From: Bacteroidaceae bacterium
GTDB lineage: Bacteria; Bacteroidota; Bacteroidia; Bacteroidales; Bacteroidaceae
NCBI GenBank assembly: GCA_024398595.1
Contig: JAKSIX010000012.1
Location: 1 to 48,782 of the forward strand
Direction: 5' to 3'
DNA: 48,782 bases
The notes under the pieces were generated by a model that did no database searches, was not told where the DNA came from, and saw only the letters and a program-made list of their open reading frames with translations. Below are positions 25,559 through 35,231 of the stretch, one piece after another. Within the stretch, counting starts at the first letter, position 1, and every line of letters starts with the position of its first letter. The position numbers were made by a program, and so were the translations under genes.

Positions 25559-26872
25559 ATGGGTAATCTGGTAGCTATAGTAGGACGCCCTAATGTGGGC
25601 AAATCGACGTTGTTCAACCGTCTGACTCAGACCCGGCAGGCTATTGTAGATGATGAGGCCGGCACTACGCGCGACCGCCAGTATGGCAAATGCGAGTGGG
25701 GTGGTCGTCTGTTCTCGGTAGTGGATACGGGGGGATGGATTGTCAATTCAGACGATGTGTTTGAGGAGGAGATCCGCAAGCAGGTTACTGTGGCGGTGGA
25801 TGAAGCCGATCTGGTGCTGTTTCTGGTGGATATAAAGAATGGTCTTACCGACCTGGATGTGGAGGTGGGCAGGATATTGCGCCGCTCCGCCACTCCGGTG
25901 ATACTGGTGGCCAACAAGATGGATACGTTTGACCTTCAGTATGGTGCGGCAGAGTTCTACAGTCTGGGTCTCGGCGATCCAGTGTGCATATCGGCGGCCA
26001 ATGGCAGCGGTTCCGGTGACCTGTTGGATGTGGTGGCTTCCAAGCTCGGTGACAAGCCCGATGAGGAGGCGGACGACAATATCCCCCGCTTTGCCGTGAT
26101 AGGCAGGCCGAATGTCGGCAAGAGTTCCATAGTCAATGCGTTCATAGGAGAGGACAGGCATATAGTCACGGATATAGCAGGTACTACCCGGGACTCGATA
26201 TATACCCGTTACAACAAGTTCGGCTTTGATTTCTATCTGGTCGATACGGCAGGTATCAGGAAAAAAGGCAAGGTGGAGGAAGACCTGGAGTTCTACTCCG
26301 TGATGCGCTCGATAAGGTCTATTGAAAATTCCGATGTGTGCGTATTGATGCTGGATGCCACGCGGGGTATTGAGAGTCAGGATATGAATATTGTCTCTCT
26401 CGTACTTAAAAACCAGAAGGGACTTGTAGTGGTGGTGAATAAATGGGATTTGATAGAAGACCGTTCTGCTACGGTGATGCGGAATTATGAGGATGCCATC
26501 CGCCGGAGGCTGGAACCGTTTTCGGATTTCCCCATTGTATTTACATCGGCTGTCAGCAAGCAGAGGATAATGAAGGTGCTGGAACAGGCAAAGGATGTGT
26601 ATCTGCATCGTCAGCAAAGGGTATCGACCGGTAAGCTCAATGCGGAGATGCTGCCTTTGATAGAGTCGTACCCGCCGCCATCAATGAAGGGCAAGTATAT
26701 CAAGATAAAATACTGTATGCAGTTGCAGGGACCGGTGGTGCCATCGTTCATATTCTTTGCCAACCTGCCGCAGTATGTGAAGGAACCTTACAAGAGATTT
26801 CTGGAGAATAAGATACGGGAGAAGTGGAATTTCTCCGGAACTCCAATCAATATCTTTATCCGGCAGAAGTAA
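25559..26872 (+). CDS. der: GTPase Der (EngA)
   Basis: Ribosome-assembly GTPase with two tandem G domains and a C-terminal KH-like domain, acting on the 50S subunit. P-loops are GRPNVGKST (residues 9-17) and GRPNVGKS (182-189), each with its own DTGG/DTAG motif and NKMD/NKWD specificity motif. The 437-residue length is typical. The C-terminal domain carries the conserved [12 protein letters not shown] segment. The stop is immediately adjacent to the convergent stop of lptB, with no gap. Confidence 0.96.
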   Translation: MGNLVAIVGRPNVGKSTLFNRLTQTRQAIVDDEAGTTRDRQYGKCEWGGRLFSVVDTGGWIVNSDDVFEEEIRKQVTVAVDEADLVLFLVDIKNGLTDLDVEVGRILRRSATPVILVANKMDTFDLQYGAAEFYSLGLGDPVCISAANGSGSGDLLDVVASKLGDKPDEEADDNIPRFAVIGRPNVGKSSIVNAFIGEDRHIVTDIAGTTRDSIYTRYNKFGFDFYLVDTAGIRKKGKVEEDLEFYSVMRSIRSIENSDVCVLMLDATRGIESQDMNIVSLVLKNQKGLVVVVNKWDLIEDRSATVMRNYEDAIRRRLEPFSDFPIVFTSAVSKQRIMKVLEQAKDVYLHRQQRVSTGKLNAEMLPLIESYPPPSMKGKYIKIKYCMQLQGPVVPSFIFFANLPQYVKEPYKRFLENKIREKWNFSGTPINIFIRQK

Positions 26873-27646
26873 TCAGAGCTGGAAACTTTTCTTCCGCAGT
26901 TCAAAGCTCTGGCTGAGGTATTTGGCTTTCACCGTCGGGTTTGCCGCAAGTTCCTCGGGAGTGCCGTGGAACAGTATGCGCCCCTCGTACAGCAGATAGG
27001 CACGGTCGGTGATGCTCAGTGTCTCGTGTACGTTGTGGTCGGTGATGAGTATTCCGATGTTGTGATATTTGAGTTTCCATACAATCTGCTGTATGTCCTC
27101 TACGGCTATCGGATCGACACCGGCGAACGGTTCGTCCAACATTATGAACTTAGGTTCGATGGCGAGGCAGCGTGCTATCTCAGTACGGCGGCGTTCTCCA
27201 CCTGACAGACGGTCTCCGAGGTTCTTGCGGACTTTCTGCAGACTGAATTCCTCAATCAGACTTTCAAGTTTCTCTTTCTGGTAGGACTGTGGCTTGCCGG
27301 TGAGTTCCAACACTGACGCGATATTGTCCTCAACACTCATTTTGCGGAATACGCTGGCCTCCTGGGCCAGATACCCTATGCCTTTGCGGGCGCGCATATA
27401 GACGGGGTATCCGGTTATGTCTTCGTCATTGAGGAATATGCGGCCTTCGTTGGGCGTAATCAGCCCTGTTGTCATATAGAACGATGTGGTCTTTCCTGCT
27501 CCGTTAGGCCCGAGCAGACCTACAATCTCTCCCTGCCTTACATTGATGGATACGTGGTTGACCACAGTGCGCTTGCCGTATCTCTTTACCAGATTCTCTG
27601 TGTGGAGTACCATCGGTTCCGTGCCTGTCTGAGTGCTATCGTCCAT
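26873..27646 (-). CDS. lptB: LPS export ABC transporter ATPase LptB
   Basis: ATPase that powers lipopolysaccharide extraction from the inner membrane together with LptF, LptG and LptC. The 257-residue protein has Walker A GPNGAGKT (46-53), signature LSGGERRR, Walker [10 protein letters not shown] and the H-loop ITDHNVHET. The close family resemblance to LptB ([15 protein letters not shown] start, [17 protein letters not shown]) makes this safer than a generic ABC ATPase call. The partner genes are not in the window. The end of repeat copy A lies 21 bases upstream of its ATG, in the same relative orientation as copy B before 40765. Confidence 0.92.
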   Translation of the reverse strand: MDDSTQTGTEPMVLHTENLVKRYGKRTVVNHVSINVRQGEIVGLLGPNGAGKTTSFYMTTGLITPNEGRIFLNDEDITGYPVYMRARKGIGYLAQEASVFRKMSVEDNIASVLELTGKPQSYQKEKLESLIEEFSLQKVRKNLGDRLSGGERRRTEIARCLAIEPKFIMLDEPFAGVDPIAVEDIQQIVWKLKYHNIGILITDHNVHETLSITDRAYLLYEGRILFHGTPEELAANPTVKAKYLSQSFELRKKSFQL

Positions 27647-27667
27647 TTGCAGCTATAACTATGTTGA

Positions 27668-27890
27668 TTCAAGTTTCGCAGGGTTCCAAATTGCTGTCAT
27701 TCAGGGGTTGTCAAGGCGAAACTTGAATAATAATATCCTTGTATGACCCCCACCTGCATCCTCCCCTCAGGGGAGGACTTGAGTTCCGCTTTGCGTAACT
27801 TAAGTCCCCTATCCTTTTATCACCCCACCTTAATCCTCCACGAGGGAGGAGCCGGGAACGGCTGGAACTCAAGTTTCACATGCGAAGCTT
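27668..27890 (-). repeat. Dispersed intergenic element, copy A (223 bp, with tandem duplication)
   Basis: Matches 40594-40747 in inverted orientation: over the 65 bases from 27711 there are three mismatches and one single-base gap. On the plus strand it starts with TTCAAGTTTCGC (27668-27679), which pairs with GCGAAACTTGAA (27716-27727), a perfect 12-bp inverted repeat, and ends near 27890 in a palindrome-like sequence. Two units with a 76-base period are recognisable by a TATCCTT (27734, 27810), a CCCCACCT box and a CCTCC/GGAGG hairpin. It fills most of the 397-base gap between lptB and tig and encodes no protein. The element family is not recognised. Confidence 0.85.
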
Positions 27891-27941
27891 GCGCGTATTG
27901 ACATTTATGCAGTACAAAAGTACGAAAATATATTGGTGCGC

Positions 27942-27949
27942 TAAATTTG
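27942..27949 (+). promoter_or_regulatory. Possible -7 box for tig
   Basis: TAAATTTG fits TAnnTTTG and lies about 95 bases before the tig ATG in the gap after the repeat. No TTTG box is visible at the right distance upstream, so the call is tentative. The remainder of 27891-28043 shows nothing else recognisable. Confidence 0.35.
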
Positions 27950-28043
27950 GCAGTTAATTATTATTGGAGTAAATTCGCAAATTAATATGGTCACGGGTAT
28001 CCGTGACAGTGAGACAGATTATTCCAATAAACAAATAGCAATA

Positions 28044-29498
28044 ATGAAGGTTTCATTTGAGAACGTGAGCAAGGTACAGGGCCTGCTTACGGTAAGTCTT
28101 GAGAGGGCAGATTATCAGGAGAGTCTTGAGAAGTCACTGAAAGAGTACAGAAAGAAGGCAAATATGCCGGGCTTCCGTCCGGGGATGGTTCCTATGGCAC
28201 TGATACAGAAGATGTACGGCAAGGCCATCAAGGCTGAGGAAATCAATAGGATTCTCCAGGATAAGGTGATGGGATACATTAAGGACAACAATATCGATAT
28301 GTTGGGTGAACCTCTGCCGAACGATGAGAAAGAGAAGGGCCAGAGCATGGATGACGATAACCTGACATTCTACTTCGATATAGCAGTGGCTCCTGAGTTT
28401 GATGCTACTGTATCGAAGGATGATACGCTGACTTATTATCAGATAAAGGTTACGGACGAGATGGTTGACGGTCAGGTTAACAGTTATACCCAGCGTAACG
28501 GCAAGTACGACAAGGTTGATTCGTATCAGGCCAACGATATGATGAAGGGTAAGCTGGCTGAGCTGAATGCCGACGGCAGCGTGAAGGACGGTGGCATTGT
28601 GGTGGAGGATACTGCCCTGATGCCGTCATACTTTGCAGATGACAGTGCAAAGTCCCTGTTTGAGGGTGCAAAGACAGGCACTGAGGTCCGCTTCAATCCG
28701 GCTGAGGCATATAAGAATAATGCGGTTCAACTTTCATCTCTGCTCGCACGCAGCAAGGAGGAGGTTGAGAATGTCAAGTCGGACTTCCTGTTCACGATAT
28801 CCGAGATCACCCGCTATACTCCGGGTGATGTCAATCAGGAATTGTTCGATCAGGTGTTCGGAAAGGATGCCGTGAAGAGTGAGAAGGAGTTCCGTGACAG
28901 GATACGCGAGTCTCTGGAGCGCAGTTTCGTTCCGGACAGCGATTACCGTTTCCTGCTGGATGTACGTAAATATCTGACAGACCGTATTGGCAAACTGGAA
29001 TATCCTGAGGTTCTGCTGAAACGTATTCTCCGGGAGAACAGCAGGGAGGAGAATGAGGACATTGACGCAACATACCAGAGGAGCATTGACGAACTGACCT
29101 GGCATCTGATAAAGGAGAGGCTGGTACGCGACAATGATATCAGGATAGAGGAGGCCGATGTCAAGGAACAGGCACGTGAGGCTACCCGCGCACAGTTTGC
29201 CCAATATGGTATGATGGAGATTCCCGAGGAGCTCCTTAACAACTATGCCGGCGAGATGATGAAGAAACGCGAGACTGTTGACGGTCTTGTGAACCGTGCA
29301 GTGGAGACAAAACTGTCGGCTGTCCTGAAGAAGCAGTTCACACTGAAGAAGAAGAACGTGAGTATGGAGGATTTCAATAAGCTGTTCGAGACGGATGGCA
29401 AGGCTTCCGGGGAGAAGGCTGATGGGAAGAAACCTGCAAAGGCTACAGCAAAGAAAAGCACTGGAAAGGCTACCGTCCAGGATGAGAATGCCAAGTAA
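28044..29498 (+). CDS. tig: Trigger factor
   Basis: Ribosome-associated chaperone that receives nascent chains at the exit tunnel. The N-terminal ribosome-binding domain shows the family signature PGFRPGMVP within the first 50 residues, followed by a FKBP-like peptidyl-prolyl isomerase-type region (about 150-240) and a long helical C-terminal chaperone domain. The 484-residue length from the ATG at 28044 is typical of Bacteroidota, and a Lys/Ala-rich tail ends the protein. The longer reading from 27987 adds residues not seen in the family. It is followed by clpP and clpX, the classic tig-clpP-clpX order. Confidence 0.93.
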   Translation: MKVSFENVSKVQGLLTVSLERADYQESLEKSLKEYRKKANMPGFRPGMVPMALIQKMYGKAIKAEEINRILQDKVMGYIKDNNIDMLGEPLPNDEKEKGQSMDDDNLTFYFDIAVAPEFDATVSKDDTLTYYQIKVTDEMVDGQVNSYTQRNGKYDKVDSYQANDMMKGKLAELNADGSVKDGGIVVEDTALMPSYFADDSAKSLFEGAKTGTEVRFNPAEAYKNNAVQLSSLLARSKEEVENVKSDFLFTISEITRYTPGDVNQELFDQVFGKDAVKSEKEFRDRIRESLERSFVPDSDYRFLLDVRKYLTDRIGKLEYPEVLLKRILRENSREENEDIDATYQRSIDELTWHLIKERLVRDNDIRIEEADVKEQAREATRAQFAQYGMMEIPEELLNNYAGEMMKKRETVDGLVNRAVETKLSAVLKKQFTLKKKNVSMEDFNKLFETDGKASGEKADGKKPAKATAKKSTGKATVQDENAK

Positions 29499-29522
29499 TA
29501 CGTCATTGTGATACAGAAAGAT

Positions 29523-30188
29523 ATGGATGATTTCAGGAAATTCGCCACACGTCATATAGGAATGAGCGGACAGACGCTGGACGATGTCGTCAAGGCACAG
29601 TCCCAGTACCTGAATCCGTATATTCTGGAGGAACGTCAGCTGAATGTGACTCAGATGGATGTGTTTTCCAGACTGATGATGGACCGTATCATCTTCCTTG
29701 GTACGGAAATAAGCGATTATACCGCCAATACGATTCAGGCGCAGCTGCTGTATCTGGATTCGGTGGATTCTTCAAAGGAGATATCCATTTATCTCAATTC
29801 TCCCGGAGGATCGGTGAGTGCCGGACTGGGTATATATGATACGATGCAGTTTGTCAGCAGTCCTGTAGCGACAATATGTACCGGAATGGCCGCAAGTATG
29901 GCGGCTGTGCTGCTGGTTGCCGGCCATGACGGCAAACGCTCGGCCTTGCCTCACAGCAGGGTGATGATACATCAGCCTATGGGTGGTGTGCAGGGGCAGG
30001 CCAGTGATATTGAGATTACAGCGCGGGAGATTCAGAAGCTCAAGAAGGAATTGTATTCGATTATAGCTGATCACTCACATACGCCTTTTGATAAGGTATG
30101 GGCGGACAGCGACCGTGATTATTGGATGACGGCGCAGGAGGCTAAGGAGTATGGTATGATTGATCAGGTGTTGGAAAAACGCAAGTAA
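29523..30188 (+). CDS. clpP: ATP-dependent Clp protease proteolytic subunit
   Basis: Serine peptidase that forms the two-ring tetradecamer used by ClpX. From the ATG at 29523 (221 residues) the catalytic triad is Ser125 (GMAASMAA), His150 (VMIHQP) and Asp199 (DSDRDYW). [12 protein letters not shown] and the QGQASDIEI loop are also present. An upstream GTG at 29508 is possible. The TAA overlaps the clpX ATG by one base (TAATG), giving translational coupling to the unfoldase. Confidence 0.96.
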   Translation: MDDFRKFATRHIGMSGQTLDDVVKAQSQYLNPYILEERQLNVTQMDVFSRLMMDRIIFLGTEISDYTANTIQAQLLYLDSVDSSKEISIYLNSPGGSVSAGLGIYDTMQFVSSPVATICTGMAASMAAVLLVAGHDGKRSALPHSRVMIHQPMGGVQGQASDIEITAREIQKLKKELYSIIADHSHTPFDKVWADSDRDYWMTAQEAKEYGMIDQVLEKRK

Positions 30189-31411
30189 TGTCGAAAATTC
30201 AAAATCATTGCTCGTTCTGCGGACGTGGAGAAAAGGAAGTCGGCTTCCTTCTGGCCGGTGTGGATGGATACATATGCAACGAGTGCGTGGAACAGGCACA
30301 TCAAATTATCTCTGAAGCACGCGGGAGTACTGGAGGCAAGAGCACTTTTCAGATTGATATACCGAAACCTAAGGAAATAAAGGAATATCTGGATGATTAT
30401 GTGATAGGTCAGGATGATGCGAAACGCTATCTTTCCGTGGCTGTATATAATCATTACAAGCGCATTTCATCGTCTGTACAGGATGATGTCAATATAGAAA
30501 AGAGCAATATCATACTGGTTGGGGCTACCGGTACAGGAAAGACACTGTTGGCAAGGACTATAGCTGGTTTTCTCAAGGTCCCATTTGCCATTGTCGATGC
30601 TACTGTGCTGACCGAGGCTGGATATGTCGGCGAGGATATAGAGAGCATATTGTCGCGTTTGCTGCAGGTGGCAGACTATGATGTGGAGGCGGCACAGCGA
30701 GGCATCGTTTTCATAGACGAGATTGACAAGATTGCCAGAAAGAGTGACAATCCGTCTATTACCCGTGATGTGAGCGGTGAGGGTGTACAACAGGGTTTGC
30801 TGAAACTTCTTGAGGGCTCGGTTGTGAATGTGCCTCCCCAGGGTGGCCGCAAGCATCCCGAACAGAAGTTCATACAGGTGGACACAAAAAACATTCTGTT
30901 CATCTGTGGCGGGGCATTCGATGGTATAGAGAGGAAGATTGCACAGAGACTGAATACGCAGGTTGTTGGTTTTGAATCTGTAGAAAAACGCGGAAGAATT
31001 GACAACAACAATCTGATGAAGTATGTCTCTCCGCAGGATTTGAAATCGTTCGGCATGATTCCGGAGATTGTAGGTCGTCTGCCGGTGGTCACATATCTGC
31101 AGCCTCTTGACAGAACTGCGTTGAGGAATATCCTGACTGAACCTAAGAACTCTCTGGTGAGGCAGTATGAGAAACTGTTCGCGATAGACGGAGTGAATCT
31201 GTCTTTCCAGCCGGCCGTGTTGGATTATGTCGTGGACAAGGCCATTGAATTCAAACTTGGTGCACGTGGGCTGCGTTCCATAATGGAGGCGATAATGATG
31301 GATGTGATGTTTGACCTGCCTTCGACGGACAGGAAGAAATGCAATATAACATTGGTATATGCCAAAAAACAGTTGGAAAAGGCTGACGGGGTTAGGCTGT
31401 CGTCCGTTTGA
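30188..31411 (+). CDS. clpX: ATP-dependent Clp protease ATP-binding subunit ClpX
   Basis: AAA+ unfoldase that delivers substrates to ClpP. The N-terminal zinc-binding domain has Cys8, Cys11, Cys30 and Cys33; Walker A GATGTGKT is at residues 112-119, Walker B follows with IDEIDK, and the sensor-2 region GARGLRS is near the C-terminus. The 407-residue length is standard. It ends the tig-clpP-clpX unit; recQ begins 101 bases later with its own possible promoter. Confidence 0.96.
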   Translation: MSKIQNHCSFCGRGEKEVGFLLAGVDGYICNECVEQAHQIISEARGSTGGKSTFQIDIPKPKEIKEYLDDYVIGQDDAKRYLSVAVYNHYKRISSSVQDDVNIEKSNIILVGATGTGKTLLARTIAGFLKVPFAIVDATVLTEAGYVGEDIESILSRLLQVADYDVEAAQRGIVFIDEIDKIARKSDNPSITRDVSGEGVQQGLLKLLEGSVVNVPPQGGRKHPEQKFIQVDTKNILFICGGAFDGIERKIAQRLNTQVVGFESVEKRGRIDNNNLMKYVSPQDLKSFGMIPEIVGRLPVVTYLQPLDRTALRNILTEPKNSLVRQYEKLFAIDGVNLSFQPAVLDYVVDKAIEFKLGARGLRSIMEAIMMDVMFDLPSTDRKKCNITLVYAKKQLEKADGVRLSSV

Positions 31412-31466
31412 GATAAATTTAACAAAAAAATAAAACATATAGTGGGGGTTATTCCGAGGTTGTTCT

Positions 31467-31474
31467 TAACTTTG
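31467..31474 (+). promoter_or_regulatory. Possible -7 box for recQ
   Basis: TAACTTTG matches TAnnTTTG and lies about 40 bases before the recQ ATG, in the 101-base gap after clpX. The TTTG upstream box is not evident at 19-21 bases, so confidence is limited. Confidence 0.4.
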
Positions 31475-31512
31475 TTTTAAATACCTGATTTTTACGGGGA
31501 GAAGTTTTTTGT

Positions 31513-33693
31513 ATGGCTGACAAGTATAATTTATTTGAAACACTGAAAGTTCATTTCGGCTTTGACAAGTTCAAAGGCGACCAGGAGGCTATAATCAGAA
31601 ACCTGCTTGACGGCAACGACACGTTTGTGCTGATGCCTACAGGCGGGGGAAAGTCTTTGTGCTATCAGCTTCCGGCATTGCTGATGGACGGTACGGCGAT
31701 TGTCATCTCACCATTGATAGCCCTGATGAAGAATCAGGTGGATGCTATGAGAAATATGGGTGAGGAGGAAGGAATAGCGCATTTTATCAATTCATCGCTT
31801 ACAAAGAGTGCAATTGACCAGGTTAAGGATGATGTGCTGTCCGGCAAGACGAAACTGCTGTATGTCGCCCCGGAATCGTTGACGAAAGAGGAAAATGTGG
31901 ATTTTCTCAAGAACGTCAGAATATCATTCTATGCAATAGACGAGGCGCATTGCATATCTGAGTGGGGACATGACTTCCGTCCTGAGTACAGGCGTATCAG
32001 GCCTATTATCAACGAAATTGGTAAGGCTCCTGTGATAGCTCTCACAGCTACGGCTACCAATAAGGTGCGCGATGATATAAAGAAGAACCTGCTCATACAG
32101 GATGCTAGGGACTTCAAGTCCTCGTTCAACCGCCCGAACCTTTACTATGAAGTGAGGCCCAAAACCAAGAATGTCGACAAGGAGGTAATCCGTTTTATCA
32201 AGGCCAATGCCGGAAAGTCAGGCATCATATACTGCCTGTCCCGTAAGAAGGTTGAGGAATTGGCCGAACTGCTGAGAGCCAATGATATCCCGGCTCAGGC
32301 ATATCATGCCGGTATGGAGGCTGCGGCACGTACCAAGACTCAGGATGCGTTCCTGATGGAGAAGATTGACGTTATAGTGGCTACAATAGCGTTCGGTATG
32401 GGAATTGATAAGCCGGATGTCAGATATGTGATACATTACGATATACCGAAAAGTTTAGAAGGCTATTATCAGGAGACCGGACGTGCCGGCCGTGACGGCG
32501 GTGAGGGCCAATGTATTGCATTCTATAACAGCAAGGATGTACAGAAGTTGGAAAAGTTCCTGGACGGCAAACCTATAGCAGAACAGGATATCGGCAAGCA
32601 GCTTCTTCAGGAAACGACGGCGTATTGTGAGTCGTCCGTATGCCGTAGAAAACAGTTGCTGCATTATTTCGGTGAGAATTACGAACCGGACAACTGTGGA
32701 AACTGTGACAATTGTCTTAGTCCTAAGAAACAGGTTGAGGCACAGTCATTGCTTACAACCGTACTTGAGGCTGTCGATGCTCTGAAGGAGAATTTCAAAT
32801 CTGACTATATCGTTGACCTGCTGCTTGGGAAAGAAACTTCACAGATACTGGATCATAAGCATGATGAACTTGAGGTATTCGGCTCAGGCAGTGATGAGGA
32901 TGACAAGACCTGGAATGCCGTGATACGTCAGGCTCTTATTGCGGGGTATCTGACAAAGGATGTTGAGAATTATGGCCTGCTCAAAATATCTGATGATGGC
33001 CGTGATTTCATGGGTAGTCCGAAGTCGTTCATGATTGTTGAGGACAATGATTTTGAAGACGAGGATGCAGAGGAACCTATGCGTGGTGGAGGTACATTCG
33101 CTGTTGACCCGGAGTTGTACTCAATGCTGAAGGATTTGCGCAAGAAGATTTCAAAGCAGATGCAGCTGCCGCCTTACGTGATATTTCAGGATCCTTCACT
33201 GGAAGCGATGGCCACCACCTACCCGATATCGCTGGAGGAACTTCAGAACATTACAGGTGTAGGCGCAGGCAAGGCCAAGCGTTATGGTCAGGAATTCATT
33301 GACCTGATAAAGCGTCACGTGGAGGAGAATGAGATTGAACGTCCGGAGGATATGCGTGTGCGTACCGTGGCTAACAAATCGAAACTGAAGGTGGAGATAA
33401 TACGTCTGATTGACCTGAAAGTCGCTTTGGATGATATAGCTATATCAAAAGGTATGGAGTTTGATGAACTGTTGACGGAAATTGAATCAATTGTCTATTC
33501 GGGTTTCAAACTGAATATAAATTATTTCATTGACGAAACGATAGATGAGGACCGTGCAGAGGACATATACTCATACTTCAAGGAATCTGAAACGGATTCA
33601 CTGGATGATGCCATAGATGAACTGGGTGATGATTATTCGGAGGAGGAGATAAGGCTGATAAGGATAAAGTTCATCTCTGAGATGGGAAATTGA
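31513..33693 (+). CDS. recQ: ATP-dependent DNA helicase RecQ
   Basis: Superfamily 2 3'-5' DNA helicase for recombination and repair. The Walker A region MPTGGGKSLCYQ begins at residue 41, DEAH is at 143-146, the aromatic-rich loop CISEWGHDFRPEY follows, and ETGRAGRDG marks motif VI. Zinc-binding cysteines lie in CESSVCRRKQLL and CGNCDNC, then the winged-helix part, an HRDC domain from about residue 535 (DPELYSMLKDLRKKI), and an acidic C-terminal extension of about 110 residues. The 726-residue length matches the longer Bacteroidota type. guaB follows after 30 bases. Confidence 0.95.
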   Translation: MADKYNLFETLKVHFGFDKFKGDQEAIIRNLLDGNDTFVLMPTGGGKSLCYQLPALLMDGTAIVISPLIALMKNQVDAMRNMGEEEGIAHFINSSLTKSAIDQVKDDVLSGKTKLLYVAPESLTKEENVDFLKNVRISFYAIDEAHCISEWGHDFRPEYRRIRPIINEIGKAPVIALTATATNKVRDDIKKNLLIQDARDFKSSFNRPNLYYEVRPKTKNVDKEVIRFIKANAGKSGIIYCLSRKKVEELAELLRANDIPAQAYHAGMEAAARTKTQDAFLMEKIDVIVATIAFGMGIDKPDVRYVIHYDIPKSLEGYYQETGRAGRDGGEGQCIAFYNSKDVQKLEKFLDGKPIAEQDIGKQLLQETTAYCESSVCRRKQLLHYFGENYEPDNCGNCDNCLSPKKQVEAQSLLTTVLEAVDALKENFKSDYIVDLLLGKETSQILDHKHDELEVFGSGSDEDDKTWNAVIRQALIAGYLTKDVENYGLLKISDDGRDFMGSPKSFMIVEDNDFEDEDAEEPMRGGGTFAVDPELYSMLKDLRKKISKQMQLPPYVIFQDPSLEAMATTYPISLEELQNITGVGAGKAKRYGQEFIDLIKRHVEENEIERPEDMRVRTVANKSKLKVEIIRLIDLKVALDDIAISKGMEFDELLTEIESIVYSGFKLNINYFIDETIDEDRAEDIYSYFKESETDSLDDAIDELGDDYSEEEIRLIRIKFISEMGN

Positions 33694-33723
33694 TTTTTTC
33701 AGAATAAACAAAAATTATATTAT

Positions 33724-35199
33724 ATGTCATTTTTAACTGAACGGGTTGTAATGGAGGGGCTCACATTTGACGATGTGCTGTTGGTGCCGTCATATTCAGA
33801 GGTTCTTCCAAAAGAGGTTTCGCTGGCTACAAGATTTTCAAGAAACATCAGGTTGAATATACCATTCGTGACGGCGGCTATGGATACTGTCACAGAGTCC
33901 CAGATGGCTATTGCAATAGCGCGGGAAGGTGGAATCGGCGTGATTCATAAGAATATGTCCATAGAGGAGCAGGCCAGACAGGTGGCGATTGTAAAGCGTG
34001 CCGAAAATGGTATGATATATGACCCGATTACCATTCACCGTGACAATTCCATTCGTGATGCGTTGGCGTTGATGCGTGAATATCATATCGGAGGCATACC
34101 TGTCGTGGAGTCTGATGGCCGTCTGTGCGGTATCGTCACCAATCGCGACCTGAGGTTCCAGAAGAATTTTGATACTCTGATCGGCGATGTAATGACAAAG
34201 GAAAATCTGGTCACTACGTACCAGCAGATTGATATGGCATCGGCCGCACAGATTCTTCAGGAAAATAAGATAGAGAAACTTCCGGTTGTGGATAATGCCG
34301 GAAAGCTGATAGGACTTATCACGTATAAGGATATTACCAAGGCCAAGGATAAGCCTATGGCGTGCAAGGACAGCAAGGGACGTTTGCGCGTGGCGGGCGG
34401 AGTAGGTGTCACGAAGGACTCTATGCAACGTATTGAGGCGTTGGTGGATGCAGGGGTTGATGCCATTGTCATTGATACGGCCCATGGTCATTCGCGCTCC
34501 GTGTTGGAGAAACTGAAAGAGGCGAAGGCGACATTCAAGGATATAGATGTGGTGGTTGGTAACATTGCCACTGGCGATGCTGCCCGTATGCTGGTTGATG
34601 CGGGAGCTGATGCGGTAAAAGTGGGCATAGGACCGGGTTCTATCTGTACTACACGCATTGTGGCCGGTATAGGTGTTCCGCAGGTGTCAGCAATATATGA
34701 CGTTGCGCAGGCTATCAAGGGCTCCGGCGTTCCTGTGATAGCTGACGGTGGTCTCAGATATTCGGGCGATGTGGTCAAGGCTTTGGCTGCAGGCGGTAAC
34801 AGTGTGATGTTCGGTTCCCTTGTTGCCGGAACTGAGGAATCTCCCGGCGAGACGATAATCTTCAACGGCCGTAAGTTCAAGTCCTATCGTGGAATGGGAT
34901 CGTTGGAGGCTATGGAGAATGGTTCAAAGGACCGCTATTTTCAGGGAGACCAGAAGGATGTCAAGAAACTGGTGCCGGAGGGCATTGCAGCGCGTGTTCC
35001 ATATAAGGGTACTCTGTATGAGGTGGTATATCAGTTGGCTGGCGGTCTGAGGTCGGGAATGGGCTATTGCGGTACACCGGATATTGAATCCCTCCATTCT
35101 GCGAAGTTTGTGAGAATCACCAATGCAGGCATACACGAGAGTCATCCTCACGATGTGGCCATTACCAGTGAAGCTCCGAACTACAGCCGTCCTGAGTAA
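33724..35199 (+). CDS. guaB: Inosine-5'-monophosphate dehydrogenase
   Basis: Oxidises IMP to XMP with NAD in the committed step of guanine nucleotide synthesis. The 491-residue protein has the TIM-barrel start ([19 protein letters not shown]), a CBS pair near residues 95-215, the [15 protein letters not shown] loop with the catalytic cysteine, and the RGMGSLEAM flap. Its chain is complete. It follows recQ closely and is followed by a 32-base gap before the chaperone genes. Confidence 0.96.
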   Translation: MSFLTERVVMEGLTFDDVLLVPSYSEVLPKEVSLATRFSRNIRLNIPFVTAAMDTVTESQMAIAIAREGGIGVIHKNMSIEEQARQVAIVKRAENGMIYDPITIHRDNSIRDALALMREYHIGGIPVVESDGRLCGIVTNRDLRFQKNFDTLIGDVMTKENLVTTYQQIDMASAAQILQENKIEKLPVVDNAGKLIGLITYKDITKAKDKPMACKDSKGRLRVAGGVGVTKDSMQRIEALVDAGVDAIVIDTAHGHSRSVLEKLKEAKATFKDIDVVVGNIATGDAARMLVDAGADAVKVGIGPGSICTTRIVAGIGVPQVSAIYDVAQAIKGSGVPVIADGGLRYSGDVVKALAAGGNSVMFGSLVAGTEESPGETIIFNGRKFKSYRGMGSLEAMENGSKDRYFQGDQKDVKKLVPEGIAARVPYKGTLYEVVYQLAGGLRSGMGYCGTPDIESLHSAKFVRITNAGIHESHPHDVAITSEAPNYSRPE

Positions 35200-35231
35200 A
35201 AAGCTTTTTTATCAACAAATTAACGCGATAT

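Noticed and set aside
25748-26617. 289-codon minus-strand frame over der
   Set aside because: Antisense shadow of a conserved two-domain GTPase; no recognisable motif or start context.
27668-27890. CRISPR array
   Set aside because: Only two diverged units with a 76-base period and internal hairpins are present, with no short direct repeats, spacers or cas genes.
27647-28043. Insertion sequence in the lptB-tig gap
   Set aside because: No transposase frame or remnant is present; the inverted repeats belong to a short non-coding element.
28734-29555. 273-codon minus-strand frame over tig
   Set aside because: Shadow frame rich in Leu and His, entirely within trigger factor.
30467-31438. 323-codon open frame on the minus strand over clpX
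   Set aside because: It lies fully antisense to an unambiguous clpX, has a His/Gln/Ile-rich composition typical of shadow frames and shows no family motif.
35199-35211. AAAAAGCTTTTTT after guaB as an intrinsic terminator
   Set aside because: The palindrome has no loop and almost no GC, so a stable RNA hairpin is not expected.
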